Below, piece by piece: positions 1 to 8,903 of a DNA stretch of 64,000 nucleotides. The notes under the pieces are model-generated. The model worked only from the letters and a program-made list of their open reading frames with translations. It did not search any database and was not told where the DNA came from. The stretch's first letter is position 1; each line of letters opens with the position of its first letter. The position numbers were made by a program, and so were the translations under genes. Source of the stretch: Calendula officinalis (Eukaryota; Streptophyta; Magnoliopsida; Asterales; Asteraceae); NCBI GenBank assembly GCA_963853835.1, contig OY970820.1:75078909-75142908 (forward strand), in the 5' to 3' direction.

Positions 1-606
1 ATTGTAGAGTTCATCCAACTCTTTTTCTTCTAGAGCATCTCTTTGTCTATATACCACTGTATACATGGCCCATTCTTCACTAAGAGATCTTAGGAACTTC
101 ATGTTGACATCTTCTTGATCCATCTTAACCCCAACCTGGTTAAGTTCACCAATTAACTTGTTGAATCTGTCAAACACTTGAGTGAGTATTTCATTGGGCT
201 TTCCTTTGAAATTTTCAAAGTCTTGTTTGAGAACAGACTTCATGTTCCTCTTGGTGCTCTTGGTCCCAACGAATCTCTTCTCCAGTGCTTCCCAAAGCAC
301 CTTTGCATCATCATACTCGACGAAGAGATGTTGATAGTCATTAGGAATGGCCAGTAGGAGAGTGCTTAGAGTTTTGAGTTCAATTCCTTTGTCTTTCTTC
401 TCCTTCTCACATTTAAGTTTGTCTGCCTCAGTTGCAGAGCTGCTTGCTTGACCAGGACCAGTTTTGTTTCCTTCAAGGACAACTTCCCACATGGAATAAT
501 CTGTAATAAGCATGTATTGCTTAATACGATTCTTCCACATCCCAAAGTTGTTGGGAGTGAGTATAGGAATTTTGTTGGCCTGAGTGCTTTCATTATTATC
601 AGTCAT
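1..606 (-). CDS. Copia-type gag, 5' part, open to window edge
   Basis: The minus strand is open from an ATG at 606 down to base 1 (202 codons, no stop), so the gene runs out of the window. The predicted protein begins with a polar stretch, then has the tryptophan-containing N-terminal gag signature (NNFGMWKNRIKQYM), followed by the helical UBN2-type core (LWEALEKRF near residues 122-130, then a region ending SLSEEWAMYTVVYRQR). This is the structural capsid protein family of Ty1/Copia retrotransposons, which packages element RNA in cytoplasmic particles. The zinc knuckle and pol would lie outside the window. It is preceded on the same strand by a primer-binding site (681-692) and an LTR (695-1315), so this is the 5' end of the element. 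Seen: open frame and motifs. Inferred: the element could be intact. Antisense or out-of-frame ORFs over this stretch are shadows. Confidence 0.88.
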   Translation of the reverse strand, partial: MTDNNESTQANKIPILTPNNFGMWKNRIKQYMLITDYSMWEVVLEGNKTGPGQASSSATEADKLKCEKEKKDKGIELKTLSTLLLAIPNDYQHLFVEYDDAKVLWEALEKRFVGTKSTKRNMKSVLKQDFENFKGKPNEILTQVFDRFNKLIGELNQVGVKMDQEDVNMKFLRSLSEEWAMYTVVYRQRDALEEKELDELYN

Positions 607-680
607 GATTAATAATGTGTGTGTTTTAAAGATTAAAACTTTTTGTTGTTCTTAACAAATAGTAGATCTAGAACCAATAT

Positions 681-692
681 GCTCTGATACCA
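681..692 (-). other. Primer-binding site (initiator tRNA-Met type)
   Basis: Read on the minus strand this is TGGTATCAGAGC, the standard plant Copia primer-binding site complementary to the 3' end of initiator methionine tRNA. It sits 2 nt from the LTR end at 695 and about 75 nt upstream of the gag ATG, and it fixes the orientation of the element as minus. Confidence 0.92.
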
Positions 693-694
693 CT

Positions 695-1315
695 TGTCAG
701 GATCGATTAACTATAGAGAAGTTAATAAACACCTTAGATCTAATTGACTATAGAAGTTGCAGCGGATCAACACTATATCAATAAATTAAGAACGATGAAC
801 TGTAAATAATAAACTTAAAATATTAAGAACACAGTTTCACAAAAAGCTTCAATGTATATTGTCGAGTTAACAATACACACGTACGTTTACAATTCGTAAG
901 GAACTATTTATAATAGTCCTTGAAGCTAAACTATTTACCCTAGTTATTCTAGGACTTGATTTACATCCGAATTCTATAGATATACATTGATTTACATACT
1001 ATAACTATCTCTACGAAGATCTCGGACTTGGTATGCTTCCAAAACGCGTATCAGTAGTAAACTGCAATCACCAGTAGTAAATTCATATCATCAGTAGTAA
1101 TATTGGTGATCAGTAGTAAGTCCAATATCAACGTCAGTAGAAACTACTATTGATCAGTAGTATCTTCAATAAGCTTTGATCAGTAGTAACTAAGTTATAG
1201 TATTCACCAGTATCAACTTCATCAGTAGTAAACATGTTCTGCCCCATCAGTACTAAGTATGATCAGTACTAACTGCAGCATCAGTATTAAGTTGATCTGT
1301 GATTTTGTTCCAACA
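695..1315 (-). repeat. 5' LTR of minus-strand Copia element
   Basis: The plus strand starts TGTCAGGATC and ends GTTCCAACA, so on the minus strand the LTR runs TGTTGGAAC to CCTGACA with the canonical TG and CA ends. It abuts the primer-binding site. Length is about 621 bp. The partner LTR and the second target-site duplication lie outside the window, so insertion age cannot be judged. The upstream half (U3, high coordinates) holds an array of a short motif, listed separately. Confidence 0.85.
1050..1290 (-). repeat. Clustered 10-bp motif array in the U3 part of the LTR
   Basis: Eleven exact or near copies of plus-strand TCAGTAGTAA (minus TTACTACTGA) lie in 240 bp. Perfect copies start at 1051, 1091, 1110, 1180 and 1222. 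One- or two-base variants start at 1071, 1134, 1154, 1247, 1263 and 1281. Spacing is irregular (16-42 bp), so this is not a simple tandem satellite. The array occupies the part of the LTR upstream of the expected transcription start, where enhancer boxes of Copia elements lie. Confidence 0.8.
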
Positions 1316-1898
1316 ATTCGCGTATATCGCAAACAAAGCTCGGCCACTCTAGGGAGCCCTTATAAGTGCGATATCCCATTAAAAATAAATTTTTATCTCA
1401 TATACCTATCTTTGATTCACAGTTTTAATAAAATGATTGACTATTTAGATTTTAGACATCCTGAAATACTATTTGGACACCCTATAATTAGCATATAATT
1501 AAGTAATAATTTTAACATTTCAAATTCCAAGCTAGAAATTAAAACTCGAACTCGTTTATCTAAACTCTAAAATGTCGTAATTAAGTCACTTTTATGTCAT
1601 CTCGTTCACAACCTAAACTTCCAACTCTCTCTTTAAATTGTCTCACAACCTCCAACATAGTCCAACGTTAACCACCACCACCGACTCAATCGCATCGGAA
1701 ATCCCCCGGATGTAGGGGTTGTTGGTAGTTGTTTCCGGTGGACGGTGGATAATTATATTAATTAATTGTTTATGATCATAAGTAATTTAATGTCAAAAAT
1801 AGTTGACTTTGACTAGGGTGTTAATTTAGTATTGAGGATGTTCAAATACTAACCCCCTATTCAATTCTGACATCACTGTATTTGACTCTATTGCGCAG
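1316..1898. other. Intergenic, no gene seen
   Basis: AT-rich sequence between the LTR and the first recognisable terpene synthase exon. It contains no convincing match to the missing 5' exons of that gene and no obvious element termini. The CCACCACCACCG and GGTGG tracts near 1671-1745 are low-complexity. Confidence 0.6.
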
Positions 1899-3718
1899 AG
1901 ATATTTGAGGACATTAAGGATGAAAGTGGTAATATTAAGGCACACTTATGTAATGATACCATTGGTATGCTAAATCTGTACGAGGCGTCTTATGTTTCGG
2001 TAGATGATGAAGACATATTAGACGATGCTAGAGATATCACAACTAAATATCTACAACAAAGCTTAGAGAACATTAATGTCGATCAATATACCTCATTGTT
2101 AATAAGCCATGCATTGGCTTTCCCACTTCAATGGAGTGTTCCACGAATTGAGGCAAAATAGTTTATCGAAGCGTACGAGAGAAGAAATGACATGAATCCC
2201 ACGTTGCTTAAGCTTGGCAGATTAGACTTCAACATGGTGCAAGCAATTCACCTAGAAGATTTGAAATACGTATCAAGGTGGTGGAGAAATACAAATTGGG
2301 ATAAAAAGTTAAGTTTTGCTCGAGATCGATTAGCGGAGAATTTTATGTGGACAGTTGGTGTTAATTACCGTCCGCAGTTTAGTCCTTTGAGGAGATCACT
2401 AGCGAAAGTTTTTGCCATGATTACTGCTATCGATGATGTCTATGATGTGTATGGTACTTTGGATGAACATGAAAAATTTACCCATGTTATTGGCAGATAA
2501 TTAACACTTTTAGGGAATTAATTCTTGTACTATATTTTTTGATGCATATGTCATATTATACAAGCATTATTGTTAATTGTACAAACGTAGTATAAAACAA
2601 CTATTGTGATGTATAAGTTAAAATGTGTGGTGTAAAAATCATCACCCTATACTTTTACTTTTAAAGTTCGATTATGTTTTACACATATTAACAAGTAATA
2701 ATTAATTGCACAAATTTCACGAGATCGATCTAACAATTTTCTAACGCGTAGTTGGGATATCCATGCAATTGAAGAACTCCCGGATTATATGAAGATATGT
2801 TTCTTTGGATTCTATAACTCGATAAATGAGATTTCTTACGAAACCTTGACAAACACGGGATTCCACATCCTTCCGTACCTTAAGAAAGCAGTAATTATTA
2901 CATGCGTCTATTTATATAAAATTAGAAAATTAATTTATGCATCTTTGTAATTATTGAGCTTATGATTCACTCTTGAACAAATGGTAATTATAGTGGGAAG
3001 ATTTATGCAAGGGATACCTAGTAGAAGCGCGATGGTACCACGATGGATATACGCCGACATTCGAAGAGTACTTGGACAACGCACATGTAACGATTTCAGT
3101 TCCGTTGATGCTGATGCATATTAATTTTTTAATTTCGGTCTGTTCAACCGAAGAAATCCTGGAAAGCATGGAAAGAACTGGGAATATTATTCGTTACTCA
3201 GCTATAATCTTGTGACTTGCGGATGACTTGGGGACATCATCGGTAACTATTTTATGCCCTTTTAAGATTATGAATTTATGGAAAACTCATGGGAATTAAT
3301 CCCTCTTTAATTTCTTCACAAAAATATAATTGAATTAGGAAAATATGGCATGCTAATTATGAATAACTAGCACAGAAGCAGAGATCACCATAGTAGTGCG
3401 GCAAGTACCCTATATCTTGCAGTATCGATAGTGATGAAGTAGTGATGGTGGTGAGTGATAAAGCATTGCGATGGTGGGTGGCGGCAGGTGGTTAGCAGAT
3501 GTAGACGATAGTGGTGGTAACTTAACAAGGAAAGATTAGGTGCTGATTCTGAGTTCCTGAAGGAATTGGTTGACTGTGGAACAAACTTTGATAGGATGGC
3601 ACAATTCATGTACGGAGAAGTGGATGGGCATGGTGGTCGCCCAGATGTCACTAAATCTCATATATTATCATTGTTAGTCTTCCATATAATTAATATCCTC
3701 CCACTCTATGTATTGTAA
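1899..3718 (+). pseudogene. Terpene synthase (TPS-b, monoterpene-type) pseudogene
   Basis: Recognisable plant class I terpene synthase exons: exon 3 at 1899-2277 (379 bp), exon 4 at 2278-2496 (219 bp), exon 5 at 2752-2890 (139 bp), exon 6 at 2994-3242 (249 bp), and the 3' part of exon 7 from about 3539. The lengths 219, 139 and 249 are the usual TPS-b sizes. Motifs seen are the DDVYD metal-binding motif in [27 protein letters not shown], and LADDLGTSS, the start of the NSE/DTE motif. The C-terminal MAQFMYGEVDGHGG block matches the family end. Defects: exons 1-2 (transit peptide and RRx8W) are absent; TAG at 2159-2161 and TGA at 3213-3215; the exon 4 donor reads AT instead of GT at 2497; the first half of exon 7 is missing; the normal stop is lost. 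Exons 3 and 4 are fused without an intron. A living copy would make monoterpenes in plastids; this one cannot. Confidence 0.93.
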
Positions 3719-3960
3719 TTTCCTAATTTTATTGCTGCATGTAATAAAGATGGAACGTTTATCCACTCAAAATTATAATTGATTTGTCTTAATTAAATGA
3801 ATATCGGTCCTGCCTTGTTTCGAATTTTGTTTGGTGTACGTTATGAATATTTTCCATTCAACTAATCGATCATTAAATAAAGTACAAACGAGATTATGGG
3901 TTGTAGCCTTTCATACATTTACGAGCGTAGCAACTAATTAATAATAATATTACAATGATA

Positions 3961-4326
3961 GAGAAACGTTTAAGTAGGTCCATTATTTTTATCAAGTCCC
4001 ATAGAACAAATATTAACAATTGATCAATAAGATCTAATTGTCAAGATTACTCACATATTTTATACATAAAGGGGTATTTTGATCATTTGGCACTTAAAAA
4101 AATTACTTTTTATTTTTTTTTTAAATAAAAAAATTAAATTTTTTTAAGTGCCCAATGATTAAAATACCCCTTCATGATACAAATGATTTTTTTTTATAAA
4201 TTACCAAAATACCCCTCAATATATAAAATATATGATTAATCCTGACCATTAAATTTTATTGATCAATGGTTGAGATTTGTTCCTCAGAGATTTATAAAAA
4301 TTATAAATCTCCTTTAACGCAACTCT
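3961..4326. mobile_element. Mutator-type MITE with long inverted repeats
   Basis: A 366-bp element flanked by a perfect 9-bp direct repeat ACAATGATA (3952-3960 and 4327-4335), the duplication size of Mutator-like elements. The two halves are long imperfect inverted repeats (about 150 bp each): the left begins GAGAAACGTTTAAG and the right, reversed, AGAGTTGCGTTAAAG. The centre (4071-4105 against 4136-4170) forms a near-perfect hairpin built on GGGGTATTTT. The right arm carries an extra internal copy of the GGGGTATTTT segment. No coding capacity. Confidence 0.85.
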
Positions 4327-4335
4327 ACAATGATA

Positions 4336-5280
4336 ATATACAATTAATAAAAGAGTGGTCTACAGATCACCCATCTTTCTAAAACATTTTTGTAATTGAG
4401 CGACACTATTTAAATTACTTAAAAGTTACTCTATTCAAATGTCGCATCATCTTCTTAAGATATGTGCTAGTTTTCATCAGAGCTCTTCCTACTATCACAC
4501 CAACTCATAATTTTTTATTTCTTTCTCAATCTCTTCGGCTTTGTAAGGGAGATAGTGGGAAAGAAAGACGGGAAGATTGATATTTTATCTTCTTAAGGTT
4601 TTTTTTAATAATTTTTAAAAAATATTTTCTTTTTATCTTTTTAATTTTCATTTTTTTATTTCCTAATAATATATTAAAATTTGCATTTAGTTAAAAATTG
4701 GTCATTTGACGTTGACGTCAAAATTAAAGAAGAAATGAAGGAATAATGATATTAACATTGATTAGTTAGTTTTCTTATTAATAGAGAAGATGTATGTAAC
4801 AAATTAAGAAAATGTAAGATCTGCATATTTACTATATTACATTTTGCATCATGAATAAATAGTTATTTTTTGTCTTGTTAGGCGGTTTTCGAATATTTAA
4901 TACTTATAACCGAAACAGTTAACAAAGAGTCATTTGGCCATCCCTCTTTTCTTTTTGTAATTTTAATTTTTTCTGAAATTACACTTTATTACCCTAAGTT
5001 TTTAAGTTATTCTCTTTTTGTAATTTTAATTTTTCTAAAATCACAGTTTACTACCTTATATTTTACCTCTTTTCTTTTTAACAATTTGATTACATAAAAT
5101 AAGTATTGTAATATGTAAAGAAGTAATATAACATTTACCAACTTGATTTTACAGTTCAAATTATTTATAGTAACCAAATTATTGAGAATATGCTTGTATG
5201 GTTGTACGAATATCAACATACATATCTTTTACATCATATAAAAATCTTTCGCGGCATCGCGCACATTAAATATTACCAAA
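4336..5280. other. AT-rich intergenic with a short imperfect duplication
   Basis: No gene is supported. Two imperfect copies of a roughly 65-bp segment starting TCTTTTTGTAATTTTAATTTTT lie at about 4946-5010 and 5011-5075. Around 5248 a CGCGGCATCGCG stretch resembles a degenerate version of the Helitron-like hairpin found at 5434. Confidence 0.5.
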
Positions 5281-5370
5281 CAAACTTCTTCTCGGTATCA
5301 TATGAAAATTAGCAAACAAACAAACTTCTTCTCGGTATCATATGAAAATTAGCAAACAAACAAACTTCTG
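5281..5370 (+). repeat. 40-bp minisatellite, 2.25 copies
   Basis: Two identical 40-bp units (5281-5320 and 5321-5360) beginning CAAACTTCTTCTCGG, then a third truncated after 9 matching bases. A related fragment (CTTCTTGGTATCACATGAAAAT, shortened here to its core CTTGGTATCACATG) precedes the hairpin at 5434, suggesting subterminal repeats of the Helitron-like element. Confidence 0.85.
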
Positions 5371-5433
5371 TCAACGATCTTTTGAATGTATTGTAAATAA
5401 TAGTAAATAATCTTCTTGGTATCACATGAAAAT

Positions 5434-5468
5434 CCCCCGCGGCAACGTGCGGGGGGAAATCCCACTAG
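5434..5468 (+). mobile_element. Helitron-like 3' terminus
   Basis: A GC-rich hairpin (stem CCCCCGC at 5434-5440 and GCGGGGG at 5449-5455) is followed about 10 nt later by CTAG at 5465-5468 and then T at 5469. A terminal hairpin plus CTRR next to a host T is the 3' signature of Helitrons. The 5' end (TC after a host A) was not located, so only the terminus is called. No Rep/helicase coding is visible, so any element here would be non-autonomous. Confidence 0.55.
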
Positions 5469-5644
5469 TTTTATGGAAACGGCATGTGAAGAAAAGTTTA
5501 TATTTTTGTGATGAAAATTATCTGGGATAGATTCAAGGTAATGTTCAAGGTAGTCCAAGAATTTTAGTTAATCCCAAGGGACAATTAATAGCCCTTGGAT
5601 CAAGAAAAAGTTAAAGGTCAAGATCAAGATTCAAACCATACAAA

Positions 5645-7050
5645 CACATGTGTTTCAGTACATCAATACCCCACCCACCTCCGGCGGCCGAAGACGGCGG
5701 ACAACGGAGATGGGCGGCGGTCGGAGGTGGCCGCCGGCGGTGGTGGTCGTGACTTGAAACACATCTGTTTCACCTTTTGAAACACATGTGCTTCGTAGTT
5801 CGTATGCTCCTCAGTATTTCACTAATAACAGGTGTTTTGAAAATAAAGGAGTGTATATGTACAGCCAAGCACAAGTGTTTCAAGTAATGAAGCACATGTG
5901 TTTGTAATCTAGAAGCACATGTGCTTCGCTAATAGGAGTTCTTTTGAAAATAAAGAAGTGTATATGTACAGTCAAACACATGTGCTTCAAGTAATGAAGC
6001 TAAATGTGTTTGAAAGCTAGAAGAACATGTGATTCGCTAATAATAGTTCTTTTGAAAATAAAGAAGTGTATATGTACAGCCAAGCACATGTGTTTCGTGA
6101 CTTGAAACACATGTGCTTCGTATGCTCCCCTATGTTTTATAAAATAATGTTTTTAGTGACTTGAAACACATGTGTTTCGTGACTTGAAACACATGTGTTT
6201 CACTAAATAACAGTTTTTTTTGAAAATAAAAGAGTGTATATGTACAGCCAAGCACATGTGTTTCATGACTTGAAACACATGTGTTTCGTTACTAGAAGCA
6301 CATGTGTTTCACTAATAACGGTTGTTTTGAAAATATAGGAGTGTATATGTACAACAAAGCACATGTGTTTCAAGTAATGAAGCACGTGTGTTTGAAAGCT
6401 AAAAGCACATGCATGTGCACATGTGCTTCGCTAATAACAGTTCTTTTGAAAATAAAGGAGTGTATATGTACAACCAAGCACATGTGTTTCGTGACTTGAA
6501 ACACATGTGCTTCGTATGTTCCCCTATGTTTTATAAAATAATGTTTTTAGTGACTTGAAACACATGTGTTTCGTGACTTGAAACACATGTGTTTCACTAA
6601 ATAACAGTTTTTTTTGAAAATAAAAGAGCGTATATGTACAGCCAAGCAAATGTGTTTCATGACTTGAAACAATGTGTTTCGTTACTAGAAGCACATGTAT
6701 TTCACTAATAACAGTTGTTTTGAAAATATAGGAGTGTATATGTACAACAAAGCACATGTGTTTCAAGTAATGAAGCAGGTGTGTTTGAAAGCTAAAAGCA
6801 CATGTGCTTTTAGCACATGTGCTTCGCTAATAACAGTTCTTTTGAAAATAAAGGAGTGTATATGTACAACCAAGCACATGTGTTTCGTGACTTGAAACAC
6901 ATGTGCTTCGTATGCTCCCCTGTGTTTTAGAAACTCGTGTTTTTAGTGACTTGAAACACATGTGTTTCGTGACTTGAAACACATGTGCTTCGAAGTAATA
7001 TGCTAATTTGTATTTTGGAACACCTGTGTTTTAGTGAAGCACATGTGTTT
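5645..7050. repeat. Array of CACATGTG palindromes
   Basis: By eye count about 26 perfect CACATGTG sites occur in 1.4 kb, many inside the 16-bp perfect palindrome GAAACACATGTGTTTC or the 14-bp AAGCACATGTGCTT. They are linked by recurring spacers (GTGACTTGAAAC, CTAATAACAGTTCTTTTG, AAATAAAGGAGTGTATATG). CACATGTG contains the CANNTG E-box core bound by bHLH proteins; binding here is inference. Confidence 0.9.
6121..6910 (+). repeat. Higher-order tandem duplication, two units of about 395 bp
   Basis: Unit 1 (6121-6514) and unit 2 (6515-6910) both begin TATG(C/T)TCCCCTATGTTTTAT and run in the same order through all spacers. A third copy starts at 6911 and is cut short. Differences are point changes and small indels, so the array grew partly by duplication of a multi-palindrome block. 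Confidence 0.85.
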
Positions 7051-7279
7051 CAATACATCAGTACCATCACCACCCCCATTCACTGTCAGCCACCACCGCC
7101 GTTGCGGGCCACCGACGGCGGTGGACGGCGGCGGTCGGTGGTGGTCGGTAGCGGCCGGAGGTGGCGGTCGGCGGTGCCTGTAGGTGGCAGTGGCTAAGGG
7201 ATTTGATCTTGACCATCTTGATCTAATGACTAGAATTTATCTCTTAAGACTATGCAAAATCTTTGAACTTCCCAGAATA

Positions 7280-7637
7280 CAACTCATAAATTCAATTAAT
7301 ATAATGTTTTGGTTTTTAGGGGAATTTTGGGTAGAATTTTGGTCATGTTGATGCCTACGGTCTACCCTTTGGCCCCAAGCAAAGTGGGTCTAACAAGTCA
7401 AAGTGGCAGTTTCGAATTCATTTCCATGTGCGTGTTGTTGGGGTTTAATTATGAGGACATTCATGTCTTTTAATAAAAATGAGCAGGTAACCCGCGCAAT
7501 GCGGCGGCGGGTACCCTGTGACTAAATTTGATGACGATCAAGTAGTGGGTGGTGACGACGGTAGTGATAGTGACTGCTGGTTGTGGTCGTGCGGATGATG
7601 GGTGATGTTAATTTTAATTTTGTAAAGATTAATAAAG
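7280..7637. other. Intergenic, nothing recognised
   Basis: No gene is supported. A GC-rich inverted stretch near 7490-7513 (CCCGCGCAATGCGGCGGCGGG) resembles terminal hairpins of Helitrons but lacks a CTRR end. Confidence 0.5.
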
Positions 7638-7774
7638 ATATCTCATAACTTTTCTTAAATCCGAAATTGACGTTTTTTAAATATGAGCCATTTTAGCTAT
7701 GTTGAATATCTCATAAGTAGCCTTAAATCCGAAATTGACGTTTTTCTAAATATGTGTCGTTTTAGCTATGTTGA
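7638..7774 (+). repeat. 68-bp direct duplication
   Basis: Two adjacent copies (7638-7705 and 7706-7774), each starting ATATCTCATAA and ending TTTTAGCTATGTTGA, with scattered differences. No function is evident. Confidence 0.75.
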
Positions 7775-7821
7775 AGTTAAAAGTTATATATATTAGTTGC
7801 TGGGATAAAACAAAGTATCCA

Positions 7822-7886
7822 ATAGATCAATTGGTTAACACACAGTCCAATTGGTTAACTCGCAAAAGGTCTTGGGTTCGAATTCC
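7822..7886 (+). other. tRNA-like segment, possible SINE head
   Basis: An A-box-like stretch (ATAGATCAATTGGTTAA, 7822-7838, partly repeated at 7845-7858) lies about 40 nt before a B-box-like GGTTCGAATTCC (7875-7886), the arrangement of internal RNA polymerase III promoters in tRNA-derived SINEs. The cloverleaf stems do not form well, so it is not a functional tRNA gene. No poly-A or direct repeats were identified to define a complete SINE. Confidence 0.35.
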
Positions 7887-8545
7887 ACTAAACAATTTTT
7901 ATTTTTATTTTTGTGGTGTTTAAGATGTTACCCAAAATAGAAATAAGATTAAGTTTAAGTTTAAGCACTTTTATACTTAGTAGTCTTAAACCCTTTAATA
8001 AGGGGTAAGATAAGATAAGATAAATAAAGATATTCTAAATTTAGAGAATAGATGTAAATAAAAACTAAAAGTAGTATTATTAAATGGTATTGCCTAGCAT
8101 ATACACGGTCCAATAATCGAAGCTAGCTACTTGTAGGAGACTGAAACGAGAACCCATAAAATAGTTTAGGACGAACCAGAGTCCGATTCAAAAACCAAAT
8201 TTTTTTTTCGATCTTTTCATCTTTTTTCGGTTTAAACCGAAGCCAATTTGTACAATGAGGTATTATTTTACGATACCATAAAAAAATCTAGTTTGGTAGA
8301 TATTTAAACACTTCTCTAACTTTGTACCAATTTATATTTCCTTTTACTATAATTTACTTTAAACATCATATTTTTATTTGTTATTTTTTACATGACAGTA
8401 ATTTTTATTCTTAAAAGTAGCTTTTTTTATGTTGAATCTACAATTAGAAGATCTATTTACGGTTATAAACTAGAGAAATAATATTTCTTTTCATTTTTTC
8501 TTTTTATTTATATTTCTACTTATATCTAAACTTAATTAACATGTA
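7887..8545. other. AT-rich intergenic, nothing recognised
   Basis: No ORF, RNA or element ends can be supported. A short GATAA repeat lies at about 8008-8025. Confidence 0.5.
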
Positions 8546-8809
8546 CTCTCTCCGTCTCATAAAAAACCTCTCATTTGCCTTTACACAAGTTTTTGGGTGA
8601 TAGTTAGTGGTGATGTCATTGATATTTCTTTTGATTAAAATATAAGTTTGAGTTGGAGAGAAAAAGATAGTTAATGGATATTAGTGATAGGGTCTTTAGC
8701 AATAATAATTTTTTATTGTGTGGAACCCATCAAATGCGGAAAATCAAAAGTTTTTTGTGGGACAAAAATTTTGAGGCAAATTGAAAGGTTTTTTGTGAGA
8801 CGGAGGGAG
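8546..8809. mobile_element. Stowaway MITE (Tc1/mariner type)
   Basis: A 264-bp element starting CTCTCTCCGTCTCATAAAAA and ending GTGAGACGGAGGGAG, the classic Stowaway inverted terminus. It is flanked by TA on both sides (8544-8545 and 8810-8811). Inverted similarity extends some 35 bp inward. Non-coding. Confidence 0.9.
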
Positions 8810-8903
8810 TATTATTTATTAGTTCTCATTTTTAATATTGTCTTTTAATTTAAGTATTTTCATGATTAAATTTAATGATCAAATTAATAGACATATAAAT
8901 AGG

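Larger units (their letters stand above)
5521..7279. mobile_element. Candidate non-autonomous inverted-repeat element holding a palindrome array
   Basis: The outer about 100 bp on the left (TCTGGGATAGATTCAAGG onward to the GGTCAAGATCAA block near 5620) match, imperfectly and inverted, the right end (7195-7279, ending CTTTGAACTTCCCAGA). Just inside both ends are GC-rich tracts (5675-5745 and 7085-7195) of GGCGG/CCGCC. The middle is the CACATGTG array. This layout fits a non-autonomous element with long inverted termini, for instance Mutator-like. No clear target-site duplication was found, so the exact ends and superfamily are open. The small ORFs inside are by-products of the repeats. Confidence 0.5.

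Noticed and set aside
6302..6895. Short ORFs on both strands in the CACATGTG array (65-80 residues, cysteine-rich).
   Set aside because: They are produced by the palindromic repeats, appear on both strands with the same words and have no gene context.
5645..7050. Regularly spaced palindromes resembling a CRISPR array.
   Set aside because: Plant nuclear DNA, no cas genes, spacers are themselves repeated and spacing is irregular.
7490..7513. Second GC-rich hairpin that might be a Helitron end.
   Set aside because: No CTRR followed by T on either strand at the right distance.
7822..7886. Possible functional tRNA gene.
   Set aside because: Only A-box- and B-box-like segments are present; acceptor and anticodon stems do not pair.
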